Source: an uncultured Clostridia bacterium (GTDB taxonomy: Bacteria > Bacillota > Clostridia > Oscillospirales > Acutalibacteraceae). Taken from it: a DNA stretch of 64,000 nt. The stretch lies in assembly GCA_944385105.1 (NCBI GenBank), contig CALWVR010000027.1:1-64000 (forward strand). Direction: 5' to 3'. The translations under genes were made by a program, and so were the position numbers. The notes under the pieces were generated by a model that was given only the letters and a program-made list of their open reading frames with translations, was not told where the DNA came from and did not search any database. Positions 18,853 through 28,469 of this stretch are shown one piece after another (position 1 is the stretch's first letter; every line of letters begins with the position of its first letter).

Positions 18853-19905
18853 ATGAGAAAGAAAGTTTTAGTTGGAATGAGTGGAGGAGTTGATTCGTCA
18901 GTTTCCGCGCTTGTGTTGAAGGAACAGGGATATGATGTAACAGGTGTGAGTTTAAAGTTATGTCCAGATAAATATAGTAAGAATAGCGATATAAATGACG
19001 CAAGACTGGTAGCTGAGAAGCTTCATATAGATCATGTAATTTTAGACTTAACAGACTTATTTGACAAAATGGTAATAGAATATTTTGTAAATGAGTATGC
19101 AAATGGGCGAACCCCTAATCCGTGTGTGCAGTGTAATAAGTATTTAAAATTTGGAGCATTGTATGATGAAGCAATGAAAATGGGTTTTGACTATGTTTCT
19201 ACAGGACATTATGCCCTTGTAGAGTATGATAGTAATATAAAAAAGTGGCTTTTAAAAAAGGCTAATAGTAAAAAGGACCAGAGCTATGTGTTGTATAATT
19301 TAACTCAAAGCCAACTGCCACATATAATTTTTCCAGTTGCTAAATTTGAAAAAGATGATATAAGAATAATAGCTAAAAAGGCAGGACTACCTGTTGCCTT
19401 AAAGCCGGATAGTCAAGAAATTTGTTTTATAAAAAATGAAAATTATATTGAGTTTATAAACAGGAATTTTAATTTAATATCTAAGAGGGGAAACTTTGTA
19501 GACAAAGACGGAAATATATTGGGAAAACATGATGGAATATTAAAATATACTATAGGGCAACGGAAAGGACTGGGTATTACATTTGGTAAACCTATGTATG
19601 TTGTAAAAATAGATAATGAGTCTAACGATGTAGTTTTGGGAGAATCAGGAGAAGAATACTCCAGTGAACTTATAGCAAAAAATTTAAATTTTATTTATTT
19701 AGAAAACTTTGATACCCAAATTGAAGTTATGGCTAAAATTAGATATCAAGCAAAAGAGCAGGAAGCTATAGTTAAACCAATGTCTAATGGCAAAGCTAGG
19801 ATATGCTTTGAAAAACCTCAAAGGTCTATTACACCAGGACAATCAATTGTGTTCTATAATGGAGACATAGTCTTAGGTGGAGGAATAATAGATAAAGTTT
19901 TATAA
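18853..19905 (+). CDS. mnmA: tRNA-specific 2-thiouridylase MnmA
   Basis: 350 residues. The PP-loop GMSGGVDSS is at the N-terminus, the catalytic Cys pair sits in NPCVQCNKYLKFG and DSQEICFI, and the C-terminal domain has TIGQRKGLGI. It thiolates U34 of Lys, Glu and Gln tRNAs using sulfur from a cysteine desulfurase, which fits its place after cysE-cysS. TTG at 18847 is an alternative start two codons upstream. No good ribosome binding site lies close; GGAGG is about 37 bases upstream beside a 12-codon ORF in the same phase. Confidence 0.93.
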   Translation: MRKKVLVGMSGGVDSSVSALVLKEQGYDVTGVSLKLCPDKYSKNSDINDARLVAEKLHIDHVILDLTDLFDKMVIEYFVNEYANGRTPNPCVQCNKYLKFGALYDEAMKMGFDYVSTGHYALVEYDSNIKKWLLKKANSKKDQSYVLYNLTQSQLPHIIFPVAKFEKDDIRIIAKKAGLPVALKPDSQEICFIKNENYIEFINRNFNLISKRGNFVDKDGNILGKHDGILKYTIGQRKGLGITFGKPMYVVKIDNESNDVVLGESGEEYSSELIAKNLNFIYLENFDTQIEVMAKIRYQAKEQEAIVKPMSNGKARICFEKPQRSITPGQSIVFYNGDIVLGGGIIDKVL

Positions 19906-19909
19906 TAAT

Positions 19910-19946
19910 AATGCGAGTACAAAAATTAATTTGTACTCGCATTTAA
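19910..19946. terminator. Bidirectional terminator after mnmA
   Basis: Arms 19910-19923 and 19930-19943 pair perfectly over 14 bp with a 6-base loop, T-rich on the plus side. It serves mnmA and probably the convergent small gene at 20005. Confidence 0.8.
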
Positions 19947-20004
19947 TTAATATTATAAAAAATTTTAAATAGTTATATAATCTAAATATGTTTTATATTG
20001 TTTT

Positions 20005-20157
20005 TTATTGGATTGAACAGTCAAGATAATGTTCTAAATCTTCTTCGTCTTTTTTCTTTTTCTCAAAATAAACTACAGATGCAGCTACAGCAGCTGCAAT
20101 AGTTGCTACAAATGTTACCAATGCTATTATAATACCTAATTTATTACATTTCCTCAT
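20005..20157 (-). CDS. 50-residue single-pass membrane peptide, unknown function
   Basis: Too short for usual ORF cut-offs but well supported: GGAGGTG is 8 bases before the ATG on the minus strand and the frame ends at 20005. The peptide has a short basic N-terminus (MRKCNK), a hydrophobic alanine/valine-rich helix (about 7-30) and a highly charged tail (FEKKKKDEEDLEH). I do not recognise a named family. It lies downstream of rpsT, separated by the rpsT terminator. The rest of the 407-base gap is AT-rich and holds nothing else I can support. Confidence 0.7.
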   Translation of the reverse strand: MRKCNKLGIIIALVTFVATIAAAVAASVVYFEKKKKDEEDLEHYLDCSIQ

Positions 20158-20272
20158 TAGAGCACCTCCAAATTTATTATGATATTTTAATAATTATAAT
20201 ACATAACTAAAAACAAAAAGTCAATTATATTTATATACAAAAAGTAAATACTTATTCTATTATAAAGTAAAA

Positions 20273-20296
20273 AAGCAGAACAACTTTGTTCTGCCG
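20273..20296 (-). terminator. rpsT terminator
   Basis: GCAGAACAA at 20275-20283 pairs with TTGTTCTGC at 20286-20294; on the minus strand the hairpin is followed by TTTTTTA. Confidence 0.8.
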
Positions 20297-20312
20297 AGAA
20301 ATTAAAATTAAA

Positions 20313-20576
20313 TTATGCTGATACACTTTTAAGCTTACGAGCTAAAGCAGACTTTTTCCTTGAAGCTGTATTTTTATGAATAATTCCCTTTGAACTAGCT
20401 TGATCAATTTTTTTAACAGCAACACGAAAAACTTCAACTTTGTCTTCTGAATTATTGTCTATAGCTAAGTTTGCTTTTTTAATAGCAGTTTTTAAAGAAG
20501 AATTGATGGACTTATTTCTAGCTGTTTTTGTAGCAATAACTTTAACTCTTTTTTTAGCGGACTTAATATTAGGCAT
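20313..20576 (-). CDS. rpsT: 30S ribosomal protein S20
   Basis: 87 residues with the family N-terminus MPNIKSAKKRVKV and the C-terminal KNTASRKKSALARKL. It is a basic primary 16S rRNA-binding protein of the small subunit. A GGAGGTG site precedes the ATG and a strong terminator follows, so it is probably monocistronic. Confidence 0.97.
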   Translation of the reverse strand: MPNIKSAKKRVKVIATKTARNKSINSSLKTAIKKANLAIDNNSEDKVEVFRVAVKKIDQASSKGIIHKNTASRKKSALARKLKSVSA

Positions 20577-20648
20577 TAAAGCACCTCCCTTTATAGTTTG
20601 TCAATTACAACTTATAATAGCATTAAATTTGTAAAAAATCAAGTAATT

Positions 20649-21374
20649 TTAAAATTTATCTCTATAGTATTCACTTGGCAGTAGACGTTTTTTCTTTTTT
20701 GTCTTAGGTTTATTACTTGATGCTATCTGAACTGGAACTTCACCACTTTTTCTACCATTTATTATAACAAATATAACAATAGCAATACCAGCCAATATGC
20801 AAATCCAAGCAATTATACCGGCCCAACTGTTATTTTTCTTTGTTTCCTGCATAGAAGAAGCAGCAACTACCTCAGGAAAAGCTATTTCTTCATCGTCTAC
20901 GGTAGGAAGATCGGCAGGTGCAGAAGAACTTTCGGTTTCAGTTGCAGTACTAGATTCATCGTTACTGACCTCACTTTTAGTGGTAGCTTTTTTTTCACTT
21001 TCTTTTTTAGAAGAACTTGTATTTACATCGACTCTTTTTGCCGCAGACGGTGTACTTTGACTATTTTGAGATGAAGATGGAGCCGGGGTTTTTACTGTAG
21101 ATGGAATAGAAGAACTTTGAACATTTTTATTAGAGGGCTTAGTTGTTTCTGCTTTTGGTGGAATAGAAGAACTTGGTGAAGGTTTTGATGACATATGCTG
21201 TTTGCTAGATGGAGTTGAGCTATTTGATGGTTTTGTCTCGCTTTGAACAGCAACACTAGAAGTACTAAAATTATCTGAAGGCTCTGCGTAAGAGTCTAAA
21301 TTAATGTAAGAAAAACATAGAATAAAAGTATAAATTATGCTTATAATACTTTTTAAATTACTTTTAATTTTCAT
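20649..21374 (-). CDS. Membrane-anchored Ser/Thr/Pro-rich surface protein, unknown
   Basis: 241 residues. An N-terminal hydrophobic signal (about 8-28, ending SYA) precedes about 140 residues of low-complexity Ser/Thr/Pro/Lys sequence, then one transmembrane helix (about 180-205, WAGIIAWICILAGIAIVIF) and a basic cytoplasmic tail (KTKKKKRLLPSEYY). This predicts an extracellular stalk held by a C-terminal membrane anchor. No enzymatic domain is visible and no family is recognised. Confidence 0.75.
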   Translation of the reverse strand: MKIKSNLKSIISIIYTFILCFSYINLDSYAEPSDNFSTSSVAVQSETKPSNSSTPSSKQHMSSKPSPSSSIPPKAETTKPSNKNVQSSSIPSTVKTPAPSSSQNSQSTPSAAKRVDVNTSSSKKESEKKATTKSEVSNDESSTATETESSSAPADLPTVDDEEIAFPEVVAASSMQETKKNNSWAGIIAWICILAGIAIVIFVIINGRKSGEVPVQIASSNKPKTKKKKRLLPSEYYRDKF

Positions 21375-21522
21375 ATAACTTAGATATAATAGAATATTAT
21401 ATCTTTCCTCCTGTCCTTTGAAAATATATTAACTCTTAAAATATGACAAATTACATTATAACACATATAAATATCAAATCAATATGTAAATGCATATTGT
21501 GTTTTTATATATTGTGTTTTAT

Positions 21523-21795
21523 TTACATAAAATAATTATATACGTAACTTGATACTTCATCAATGTAATAGTGTATGTTTGAGAAATCTATTTGATAACT
21601 ATTTCCAAGGAACATAAGTTTAATAAAGTGCTCGTCGTTATTATTTTTAAATACAAACATAGGCTCACTATTTGGAAATCCTACTGATTTTGTGTTTTTT
21701 TCAGCAATTACCAATCCGGCAATTAATGATATAATTAAATAAGTTGTAATTATACTATATAATATTATTTTAGGTGAAAACTTTGAATTTTTCAT
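21523..21795 (-). CDS. Small membrane-anchored protein, unknown
   Basis: 90 residues. One N-terminal transmembrane segment (about 10-30) and an extracytoplasmic tail of 60 residues with no recognised motif. It follows spoIIP after 23 bases on the same strand, so it may share that transcript; sporulation linkage is inference from position. Confidence 0.6.
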   Translation of the reverse strand: MKNSKFSPKIILYSIITTYLIISLIAGLVIAEKNTKSVGFPNSEPMFVFKNNNDEHFIKLMFLGNSYQIDFSNIHYYIDEVSSYVYNYFM

Positions 21796-21818
21796 TTTTA
21801 TATCCTTTGCATTATTAT

Positions 21819-22952
21819 TTATAGTTTTTCAAATACGTCTGCAAGTGCATTGCCAAGGAATCCTCCAGTACGTACAGCTTCTTCTAATGTATTTACTTCT
21901 GTACCGACTTCTATTAATAACGACCCGTGTGTTTTATGCATATTATACTTAAATTTACCAAAGTATAAGGCTCTTGTCATTCCGGGATATAAGTTTTCTA
22001 TCGATTTTTGCAACCTTAATGCCAATCTTAAATTGTATTCCCAATCAGGAAAATGCATAGAGCCATCAAGGTCGCATCCTGATAGAATCATTACTTGTGC
22101 TGCCTTTTTTTGTCCAAATGTGAAAGTGGGCTTAATTTTTCCGCGTTCGTTATTTCCTATTGTATCTCTATGGATGTCTATTGTAACTTGAATAGAAGGA
22201 TAAGCTTTTAAATTTCTGTCGATTGTATCAGAACTTCTATTGTAAGAACCACTAAAGCTTGGTGAATCGTGGCAAGTAGTATCATGAATAGTCTTTATTC
22301 CTGCCTTTTCTAAGTTTTTGCAGATTTCGTCACCCACTCGTACAACGCTGTACTTTTTGTTTTCTGTTCTAGGATAAAAGCTTTCATAACAGAATCCTTG
22401 ATCTTTATCCATATAGGATTCACAAGTATGCGTATGATATATTAATACTTGGGGAGTGCCGTCCTTCTTTATATTTATGTCAGGCTTTTTTGAAATTTCC
22501 TCTTGTATATTAAGATCTAAGCCGGTTTTATTATTTACAAAAAAATTTTCAAATTTTACTCCTGTATCACCAAAATGACTTTCAATTATTTTGAAAGTAT
22601 TTTCTCCTTCTTTGTGGGGAATTTCAAAGTCAAGCTGTTCTGCTAAGTTATCAGTATAGGAACCTTTATCTGAATTTACTGCTTGAGTTCTGTCTAAATT
22701 AACCTTTTTAACGGTGGGTTTAATGGATATAGACTTATTGAATTCATAATTGGCAGGACAGACTTTCATATTTTTATTTTCTAAATGACCATTTGACATG
22801 ATAAAGCCAGTAGTCAAAAGATTAAATGAACTTAAATGTTTTACTAAGTTTTGATTAATTCTAATAAGTAGACAAGAGACACATAAGAGTAATGATATTA
22901 AAGAGAGTGCAAAATTTGTAGTTTTTTTTATTTTTCCTGAATTTTTAAACAT
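21819..22952 (-). CDS. spoIIP: Stage II sporulation protein P
   Basis: 377 residues from ATG 22952. A membrane segment (about 14-32) is followed by an extracellular domain with the catalytic-region motif IYHTHTCESY near residue 170 and family motifs IDIHRD and LLIEVGTEVNT. SpoIIP is the amidase/endopeptidase that works with SpoIID and SpoIIM in septal peptidoglycan thinning and engulfment. The start is set by GGGAGGTAAGAAT right upstream; a longer frame upstream lacks a site. It is directly after gpr, the usual gpr-spoIIP pair. Confidence 0.95.
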   Translation of the reverse strand: MFKNSGKIKKTTNFALSLISLLLCVSCLLIRINQNLVKHLSSFNLLTTGFIMSNGHLENKNMKVCPANYEFNKSISIKPTVKKVNLDRTQAVNSDKGSYTDNLAEQLDFEIPHKEGENTFKIIESHFGDTGVKFENFFVNNKTGLDLNIQEEISKKPDINIKKDGTPQVLIYHTHTCESYMDKDQGFCYESFYPRTENKKYSVVRVGDEICKNLEKAGIKTIHDTTCHDSPSFSGSYNRSSDTIDRNLKAYPSIQVTIDIHRDTIGNNERGKIKPTFTFGQKKAAQVMILSGCDLDGSMHFPDWEYNLRLALRLQKSIENLYPGMTRALYFGKFKYNMHKTHGSLLIEVGTEVNTLEEAVRTGGFLGNALADVFEKL

Positions 22953-23049
22953 ATTCTTACCTCCCAAAAGAGTGTTAAGATTTAATACATATATATCCGT
23001 ATTAGTAAGAATATGCATATGGTTTATTTTTTATTCTGAAGCCTGTATT

Positions 23050-23931
23050 TTAAACAAGAGCCATGATATCATCTATAGAGAAGGCAGGCTGTAAGGCGCT
23101 GTTGATAGCCATAGCTGTTAATTTTGATGCTCGTTCTATTAATAGGTCTATTTCTCTTGGAGTTACTACCATAGATTTATTACAAGATGCTGAGTTATTT
23201 TTTAAGTCAATTTCATCTTTACCAAGACATCTTAAAATGTTGTTAGTCAAAGTCTGAGCATCTACAACAGTAGGAACACCAATACTTATTACTTTAACAC
23301 CAGTAGTTTCCTGACTGATTACCGGCCTTGGATTTCCGACTCCAGACCCTGGAGATATACCGGTATCTGATATTTGAATTGTTGTACCAAGTCTATTGGA
23401 ATCCATAGCAGCTAGAGCGTCCACTACTATTAATACAGATGGCTTTATTTTTTTTATTATACTTTGAATTATTTCACTAACATCAAGGCCGGTTTGCCCT
23501 AAAACTCCAGGAGATAATGTGGCTACAGGTCTTAAGGAATCAAGCCCTGTAGACTTAGCTACTTCACCTGTTATATGTCTTGTTGCCAATATGGAACCAA
23601 CAGTCTGAGGGCCGAATGCATCGGGTGTTATATTTGAGTTTCCCAACCCAACAACAAAGGCAAGTCCATCAGGAGGAATTAACCTTGCAATTTGTTTAGA
23701 AATGACTTCTAGTCTACTATCAGTATTTTCAAAATTGTCTGTTAATGGAGGAAATTCTATTGTTATATATTTTCCTTTTAATTTTCCTATTTCTTTGGCC
23801 GCTTTATCGGATTTTATAGTTACTTCAGTTATGGTTAAATCTTTAGCCTTTTTTACGTCTTGCAAAATTCCTCTTTTTTGGCTAGAGAGTTGTGCTGCGG
23901 CTTCCATTGCTAAGTCTGTTCTAAAAAACAT
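23050..23931 (-). CDS. gpr: Germination protease (spore protease) GPR
   Basis: 293 residues, a little shorter than many GPRs. It begins MFFRTDLAMEAAA, close to the autoprocessing site region (FRTDLA..A), then VVGLGNSNITPDALGP-type sequence (here GNSNITPDAFGP), LGQTG and VVDALAAMDSNRLGTTIQISDTGI. GPR degrades small acid-soluble spore proteins during germination and is made as an inactive precursor in the forespore. AAAGGGG lies about 12 bases upstream of the ATG. Confidence 0.94.
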   Translation of the reverse strand: MFFRTDLAMEAAAQLSSQKRGILQDVKKAKDLTITEVTIKSDKAAKEIGKLKGKYITIEFPPLTDNFENTDSRLEVISKQIARLIPPDGLAFVVGLGNSNITPDAFGPQTVGSILATRHITGEVAKSTGLDSLRPVATLSPGVLGQTGLDVSEIIQSIIKKIKPSVLIVVDALAAMDSNRLGTTIQISDTGISPGSGVGNPRPVISQETTGVKVISIGVPTVVDAQTLTNNILRCLGKDEIDLKNNSASCNKSMVVTPREIDLLIERASKLTAMAINSALQPAFSIDDIMALV

Positions 23932-24203
23932 AAAATTACTAGTCCCCTTTATGATATTTTACTTATATTATGAGGTGTGAGACTGCACTTTATGCCAGAT
24001 TTTTGATTTATTAGTTTTTAGAACTTGTAAATTATTCAGCCGGTTTTACTATACTGTAATAGTTTATAAGTTTTTTAAAATTAAAGTTAATACTTTAATA
24101 ATAATTTATCTATCTATATTTAAAATTATGTGATATAATATAAACTGAATTTTTGTATTTTCTTGGAGGGAGTAAGCATAAATAATAATTTTGTGCGAAA
24201 ATA

Positions 24204-24860
24204 ATGAGAATAAGAAGAAACCCTATAGCAAGACCAGAACTTGCTGCTAGTAAGATTTTTATAGATGAACCTATTTTAAATAAGGGACATTGGCATGAAC
24301 TTTTTTTAAAAAAACAGCCTATCTATTTAGAACTAGGCTGCGGTAAGGGAACTTTTATAGCCAAAATGTCGAGCTCTATGCCTAATACTAACTTTATTGC
24401 GGTTGACATAAAAAGCGAAGTTTTATTTTTAGCAAAAAGGAATGTTGAACAAACCTTTAAAGAGTTAAATAAAAATATTGAAAACGTTTATTTGACTGCT
24501 TACAACATAGAACTTATAAACAATATTTTTGATGAAAATGATAAAGTAAATAGGATATATATTAATTTTTGTAATCCTTGGCCAAGGCCAAAACATAAAA
24601 AAAGAAGGTTAACTCACCCTAGGCAGTTAAATCATTATAAAAAATTCCTGATACCAAGTGGCGAAATATTCTTTAAGACAGATGATGACGAGCTGTTTAA
24701 TGAAAGCATAAATTACTTTGAGGATAATGGATTTAATATAATCTATAAAACTTATGATTTACATGCCTCTAATTTTGAAGAAAATATAGAAACAGAACAT
24801 GAAAAAATGTTTATTGAGCAGGGCAAAAAGATTAAATTTCTTATTGCTCGCATTCAATAG
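24204..24860 (+). CDS. trmB: tRNA (guanine-N7-)-methyltransferase
   Basis: 218 residues. The SAM-binding motif is [11 protein letters not shown] near residue 48, followed by FIAVDIKSE and the family motif [19 protein letters not shown]. It methylates G46 in tRNA. The ATG at 24204 is the first usable start after an in-frame stop, but the GGAGGG site is 33 bases upstream; a short hairpin between them (GCATAAA with TTTGTGC) could bring them close. Confidence 0.94.
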   Translation: MRIRRNPIARPELAASKIFIDEPILNKGHWHELFLKKQPIYLELGCGKGTFIAKMSSSMPNTNFIAVDIKSEVLFLAKRNVEQTFKELNKNIENVYLTAYNIELINNIFDENDKVNRIYINFCNPWPRPKHKKRRLTHPRQLNHYKKFLIPSGEIFFKTDDDELFNESINYFEDNGFNIIYKTYDLHASNFEENIETEHEKMFIEQGKKIKFLIARIQ

Positions 24861-24884
24861 ATATAATGAGAGGTTGAATTCTAT

Positions 24885-26237
24885 ATGAGGAAACTATTTT
24901 TACCGTTAATTCTTAGTTTGCTATTATTGCCAGGCTGTGCGTTGAGTAGTTTTGAAACAGGTAGTTTAATGCATCCACCAAGGGCAACAGGTGAAATGGC
25001 TAAAATTCAGGATCTGATAACAAAAGAAGTAGGAGCAGACATTATTTTTAAGTATCCCCTAAATGGCGACTATAGGTCTGCCATCATTATGCATGACATA
25101 GATAATGATGGAGAAGATGAAGCTATTGCAATATATCAAGTTGTTTCAGAACAGACAGGTTCGCATGTTATGATTATGGACAAGATTAATGGGGAATTTG
25201 TTAAGGTTGGGGATTTTCTTGACCAGAGTTCTGATGTTGATAAGGTAAGTTTTGCTGATTTAAGGGGAGATGGACGCGACGATCTAATTTTAGGATGGAA
25301 CAGTTATAACAATTCAGGAAAGACAATGACAACCTATTTATATGAAAACAATGAATATGTAGCAATGAAATTTAGAGAGACCTATTCAGATTTTGTTGCA
25401 GGGGACTTTGATGGAGATTCAAAGTCTGAAATTCTGGCTTTATCCCTTAGCAGAACAGATACTTTAAATAGCCAAAGCGCTAATATAGAAGATAGTGTAG
25501 CCAATGCTAAATTAATAAAGTTTAATGAAGATATATTTAACTTTGATGTAATAGGCTCGTCAATGATGGATTCAAAGGTAATAAAGTATGGGAGTATAAA
25601 ATTTGGGCAAATAAACTCTTATCAAGTAGGTGCGGTAATAGATTCTATAGTGGCTGGGAGTGCTATGGAAACGGAGATAGTATATTGGGATAATTCGAAA
25701 AATAGATTAGTATCTCCGCTTTTTAATAAGTATACTACTTTTCTTAGAAATAGTTTAGTCATCTCTGACGACATAAATTCGGATGGAATGATAGAAATAC
25801 CAGTTATGGATCAAGAACAATATGGCTCACACCGCAATGATGCATACATATTGTCTTTTGTAAGATATGAGACAGAGAAAGACCAATTTTATAATATAGA
25901 AAGTCTTATAAAAGAAGATATAAACTCATATATTTTTATTGTTCCAGAAATTTGGAAAGATGGAGAAAATGGGGAATATAAAATACTTGTACTTTTTAAT
26001 AACGATGTAGTAAGAATTTGTAAGAAGGAACAAAGTGAAGGAAAGATTGTTGCAGGTGAAGAAATAATTAGAATAAGTGTAATATCAAAACAAGAACTAA
26101 AGGATTTAAACAAGAATGATGAAAATATTATACTAAACCAAGATGGAGACAAAGTTTACGTAGCAAAAATATCAAATAAGGAGAGCACTCTTGCAATATC
26201 TGAGCAGGAAATTAGAAAAGATTTTAGGCTAATTTAA
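24885..26237 (+). CDS. Lipoprotein with FG-GAP/VCBS-like repeats
   Basis: 450 residues. Lipobox LPGC at residues 15-18 predicts lipid anchoring at Cys18. Calcium-loop-like repeats D.D.DG.DE recur: DIDNDGEDEAIA, DLRGDGRDDLIL, DFDGDSKSEILA and DINSDGMIEIPV, as in integrin-type beta-propellers. Function is unknown. It ends 20 bases before a leader ORF and a response regulator/histidine kinase pair, so it could be an extracellular sensor partner or a target of that system (inference). Confidence 0.8.
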   Translation: MRKLFLPLILSLLLLPGCALSSFETGSLMHPPRATGEMAKIQDLITKEVGADIIFKYPLNGDYRSAIIMHDIDNDGEDEAIAIYQVVSEQTGSHVMIMDKINGEFVKVGDFLDQSSDVDKVSFADLRGDGRDDLILGWNSYNNSGKTMTTYLYENNEYVAMKFRETYSDFVAGDFDGDSKSEILALSLSRTDTLNSQSANIEDSVANAKLIKFNEDIFNFDVIGSSMMDSKVIKYGSIKFGQINSYQVGAVIDSIVAGSAMETEIVYWDNSKNRLVSPLFNKYTTFLRNSLVISDDINSDGMIEIPVMDQEQYGSHRNDAYILSFVRYETEKDQFYNIESLIKEDINSYIFIVPEIWKDGENGEYKILVLFNNDVVRICKKEQSEGKIVAGEEIIRISVISKQELKDLNKNDENIILNQDGDKVYVAKISNKESTLAISEQEIRKDFRLI

Positions 26238-26257
26238 TATTTTGTAAAGGAGGTGAA

Positions 26258-26305
26258 ATGGCAAAAATATATTATAATAAAAAATATATTTTGCCTTTTA
26301 TATGA
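26258..26305 (+). CDS. 15-codon leader ORF coupled to the response regulator
   Basis: AAAGGAGGTGA (26246-26256) sits right before ATG 26258; the 15-residue frame ends with TGA at 26303-26305, overlapping the response regulator's ATG as ATGA. The downstream gene has no ribosome binding site of its own. GGCAAAA (26260-26266) can pair with TTTTGCC (26289-26295) inside the ORF. Confidence 0.6.
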   Translation: MAKIYYNKKYILPFI

Positions 26306-27000
26306 AAAAAATTCTTGTAGTAGAAGATGAAGCCGCCATACGTGAGTTTGTAGTTATAAATTTACAAAGGGCAGGTTATGATGTAACAGAAGCAGATTGT
26401 GGAGAAAGGGCATTGGAGTTATATTCAGATAATAAAGACTTTGATGTAGTTATTCTTGACGTAATGATGCCAGGGATAGACGGAATTTCAGTTTGCAAAG
26501 AGCTAAGGAAAATGAGTAGTGAAGTAGGAATAATCATGCTAACCGCAAGGACGCAAGAGATGGACAAAGTTACAGGCCTTATGATAGGTGCTGATGACTA
26601 TGTTACTAAACCATTTAGTCCATCAGAGTTAGTAGCAAGGGTTGATGCTGTATATCGAAGGATAGCAGTTGCGCAAATGAGGGCTGATAATAAGTTTAAA
26701 GAAGAGATAAAATTGGGAGATTTTGTCTTAAACATGAGAAATAGGACACTTTTAAAAAGGGGAAAACCGATAGAGTTAACTCAGGTTGAACTTCAAATAA
26801 TAGAGTATTTCTTTTCAAATCCAAGTACAGCCCTTAGTCGAACAGATATACTTAATCATGTTTGGGGAAAGGAATATATAAGTGAAGAGAAGATAGTGGA
26901 TGTAAATATTAGAAGACTTAGAATGAAAGTGGAAGACGAACCTTCCATGCCAAAGCATATACTGACAGTTTGGGGACTTGGCTATAAGTGGGAGACATAG
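26302..27000 (+). CDS. OmpR/PhoB-family response regulator
   Basis: 232 residues. The receiver domain (1-120) has the acidic pair E8/D9, the phosphoacceptor Asp53 (VVILDVMMPG), Thr in MLTART and Lys in VTKPFSP. The C-terminal winged helix (about 135-230) has TQVELQIIEYF and RMKVEDEP. It controls unknown genes. Its start overlaps the stop of a 15-codon leader ORF, so translation is probably coupled. The kinase gene follows after 39 bases. Confidence 0.95.
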   Translation: MKKILVVEDEAAIREFVVINLQRAGYDVTEADCGERALELYSDNKDFDVVILDVMMPGIDGISVCKELRKMSSEVGIIMLTARTQEMDKVTGLMIGADDYVTKPFSPSELVARVDAVYRRIAVAQMRADNKFKEEIKLGDFVLNMRNRTLLKRGKPIELTQVELQIIEYFFSNPSTALSRTDILNHVWGKEYISEEKIVDVNIRRLRMKVEDEPSMPKHILTVWGLGYKWET

Positions 27001-27039
27001 AAATATTTATATTAATATTTTTAGGTAAGGGGGGATGAA

Positions 27040-28446
27040 ATGGTATTAAAGGGAATAACCAAGAGGTGGATTTTAAATAGCTTAGGATCAATTATAATAA
27101 TATTAATAGTGCTTGAATGTTTCCTAGCTTTTTTTATACATAGCTTTTTTTATAATGGTGTAGAACAAACGCTGTTAAATAAATCCATATCGTTAGTCAA
27201 TGTATTTCCTAATTATAAAGAAGAATCGCAGAAAGACTTTGCGTCAAAAGCTAAAGCTTATATTTTTGTCTTTGAAGATAAAAGTTTAATGGAATTGCAA
27301 GCATTTAATAACAATGATGAAGTTTTAATTACCTCAACAGGCTTCTTGCCACAGGGAGACCAAATTACAAATGACTATTTTATAGCAAAAGCATCAGAAG
27401 GTCATAGAGGGTTATTTACAGGATATATGTCATCCGGGGAAAAGATTATGTCTCAAACTATAGCAATTTATAGTACGAATGGAGAATATATGGGTGCAAT
27501 TAGATACATAGTCTCCTTAAAATCTATAGATAATACTATCTTTTGGTCTGTATTAGGGGCAATAACAGTAGGTCTTGCTATATTACTATTTGTAATAATG
27601 TCAGGTTCATATTTTATAAAGTCGATAGTAAATCCCATTAGAGAAATAGGAAAAACAGCGAGAAAAATCGCGCTTGGAGATTTTAATGCAAGGATTGACA
27701 AAAGCTATGATGACGAAGTAGGAGAACTATGTGATACTGTAAATTATATGGCTAGAAAATTAGGCGAATCCGAAAAAATGAAAAACGAGTTTATTTCATC
27801 AATATCACATGAATTAAGAACGCCTCTTACAGCTATTAAGGGTTGGGGAGAAACAATTCAACTTAGTGAAGAAAAAGATATAGAGATGAATAAGAAAGGA
27901 CTAAATGTAATAGTACATGAAGCGGAGAGGCTTTGTGGACTGGTTGAGGAGCTTTTAGACTTTTCTAGAATGCAGGATGGTAGAATAATTTTATCACTAG
28001 ATAAAATAGATATATTAGCTGAACTGGGAGAAGCTGTTTATATGTTTAATGATAGAGCAAAGTCTGAAGGGAAGTCCTTGATATATTCAGAACCGCCTAT
28101 GTTATCGCCGGTATTGGGCGATAGAAATAGACTCAGACAAGTCTTTATTAATGTAATAGACAATGCTCTAAAGTATACTCCACAAGGAGGAACTGTTAGT
28201 GTAAAGGTAAGAGAGGACAGTGGATATATTTATATAATAGTTTCTGACACTGGATGTGGAATACCGTCAGTGCATTTACCATATGTAAAGGAAAAATTTT
28301 ATAAAGCGAATACTACGCAAAAGGGTTCAGGAATAGGGTTAGCAGTTGCAAATGAACTGATACAATTACATTCAGGGACTTTAAAAATTGAAAGTGAGGA
28401 GAATGTAGGTACAGTTGTTACTATATCTATACCTATAGCAAAATAA
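27040..28446 (+). CDS. Sensor histidine kinase with HAMP domain
   Basis: 468 residues. Two transmembrane helices (about 14-34 and 170-195) flank an extracellular domain of about 135 residues, then a HAMP linker (about 195-245), the dimerisation box with His257 (SHELRTPLTAIKGWGE), and an ATPase domain with N box NVIDNALKYTP, G1 DTGCGIP and G2 GSGIGLAV. Its partner is the regulator just upstream. The ligand is unknown. GGGG precedes the ATG. Confidence 0.94.
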   Translation: MVLKGITKRWILNSLGSIIIILIVLECFLAFFIHSFFYNGVEQTLLNKSISLVNVFPNYKEESQKDFASKAKAYIFVFEDKSLMELQAFNNNDEVLITSTGFLPQGDQITNDYFIAKASEGHRGLFTGYMSSGEKIMSQTIAIYSTNGEYMGAIRYIVSLKSIDNTIFWSVLGAITVGLAILLFVIMSGSYFIKSIVNPIREIGKTARKIALGDFNARIDKSYDDEVGELCDTVNYMARKLGESEKMKNEFISSISHELRTPLTAIKGWGETIQLSEEKDIEMNKKGLNVIVHEAERLCGLVEELLDFSRMQDGRIILSLDKIDILAELGEAVYMFNDRAKSEGKSLIYSEPPMLSPVLGDRNRLRQVFINVIDNALKYTPQGGTVSVKVREDSGYIYIIVSDTGCGIPSVHLPYVKEKFYKANTTQKGSGIGLAVANELIQLHSGTLKIESEENVGTVVTISIPIAK

Positions 28447-28469
28447 TTCTAAAGAAAAGAGGAAATAGA

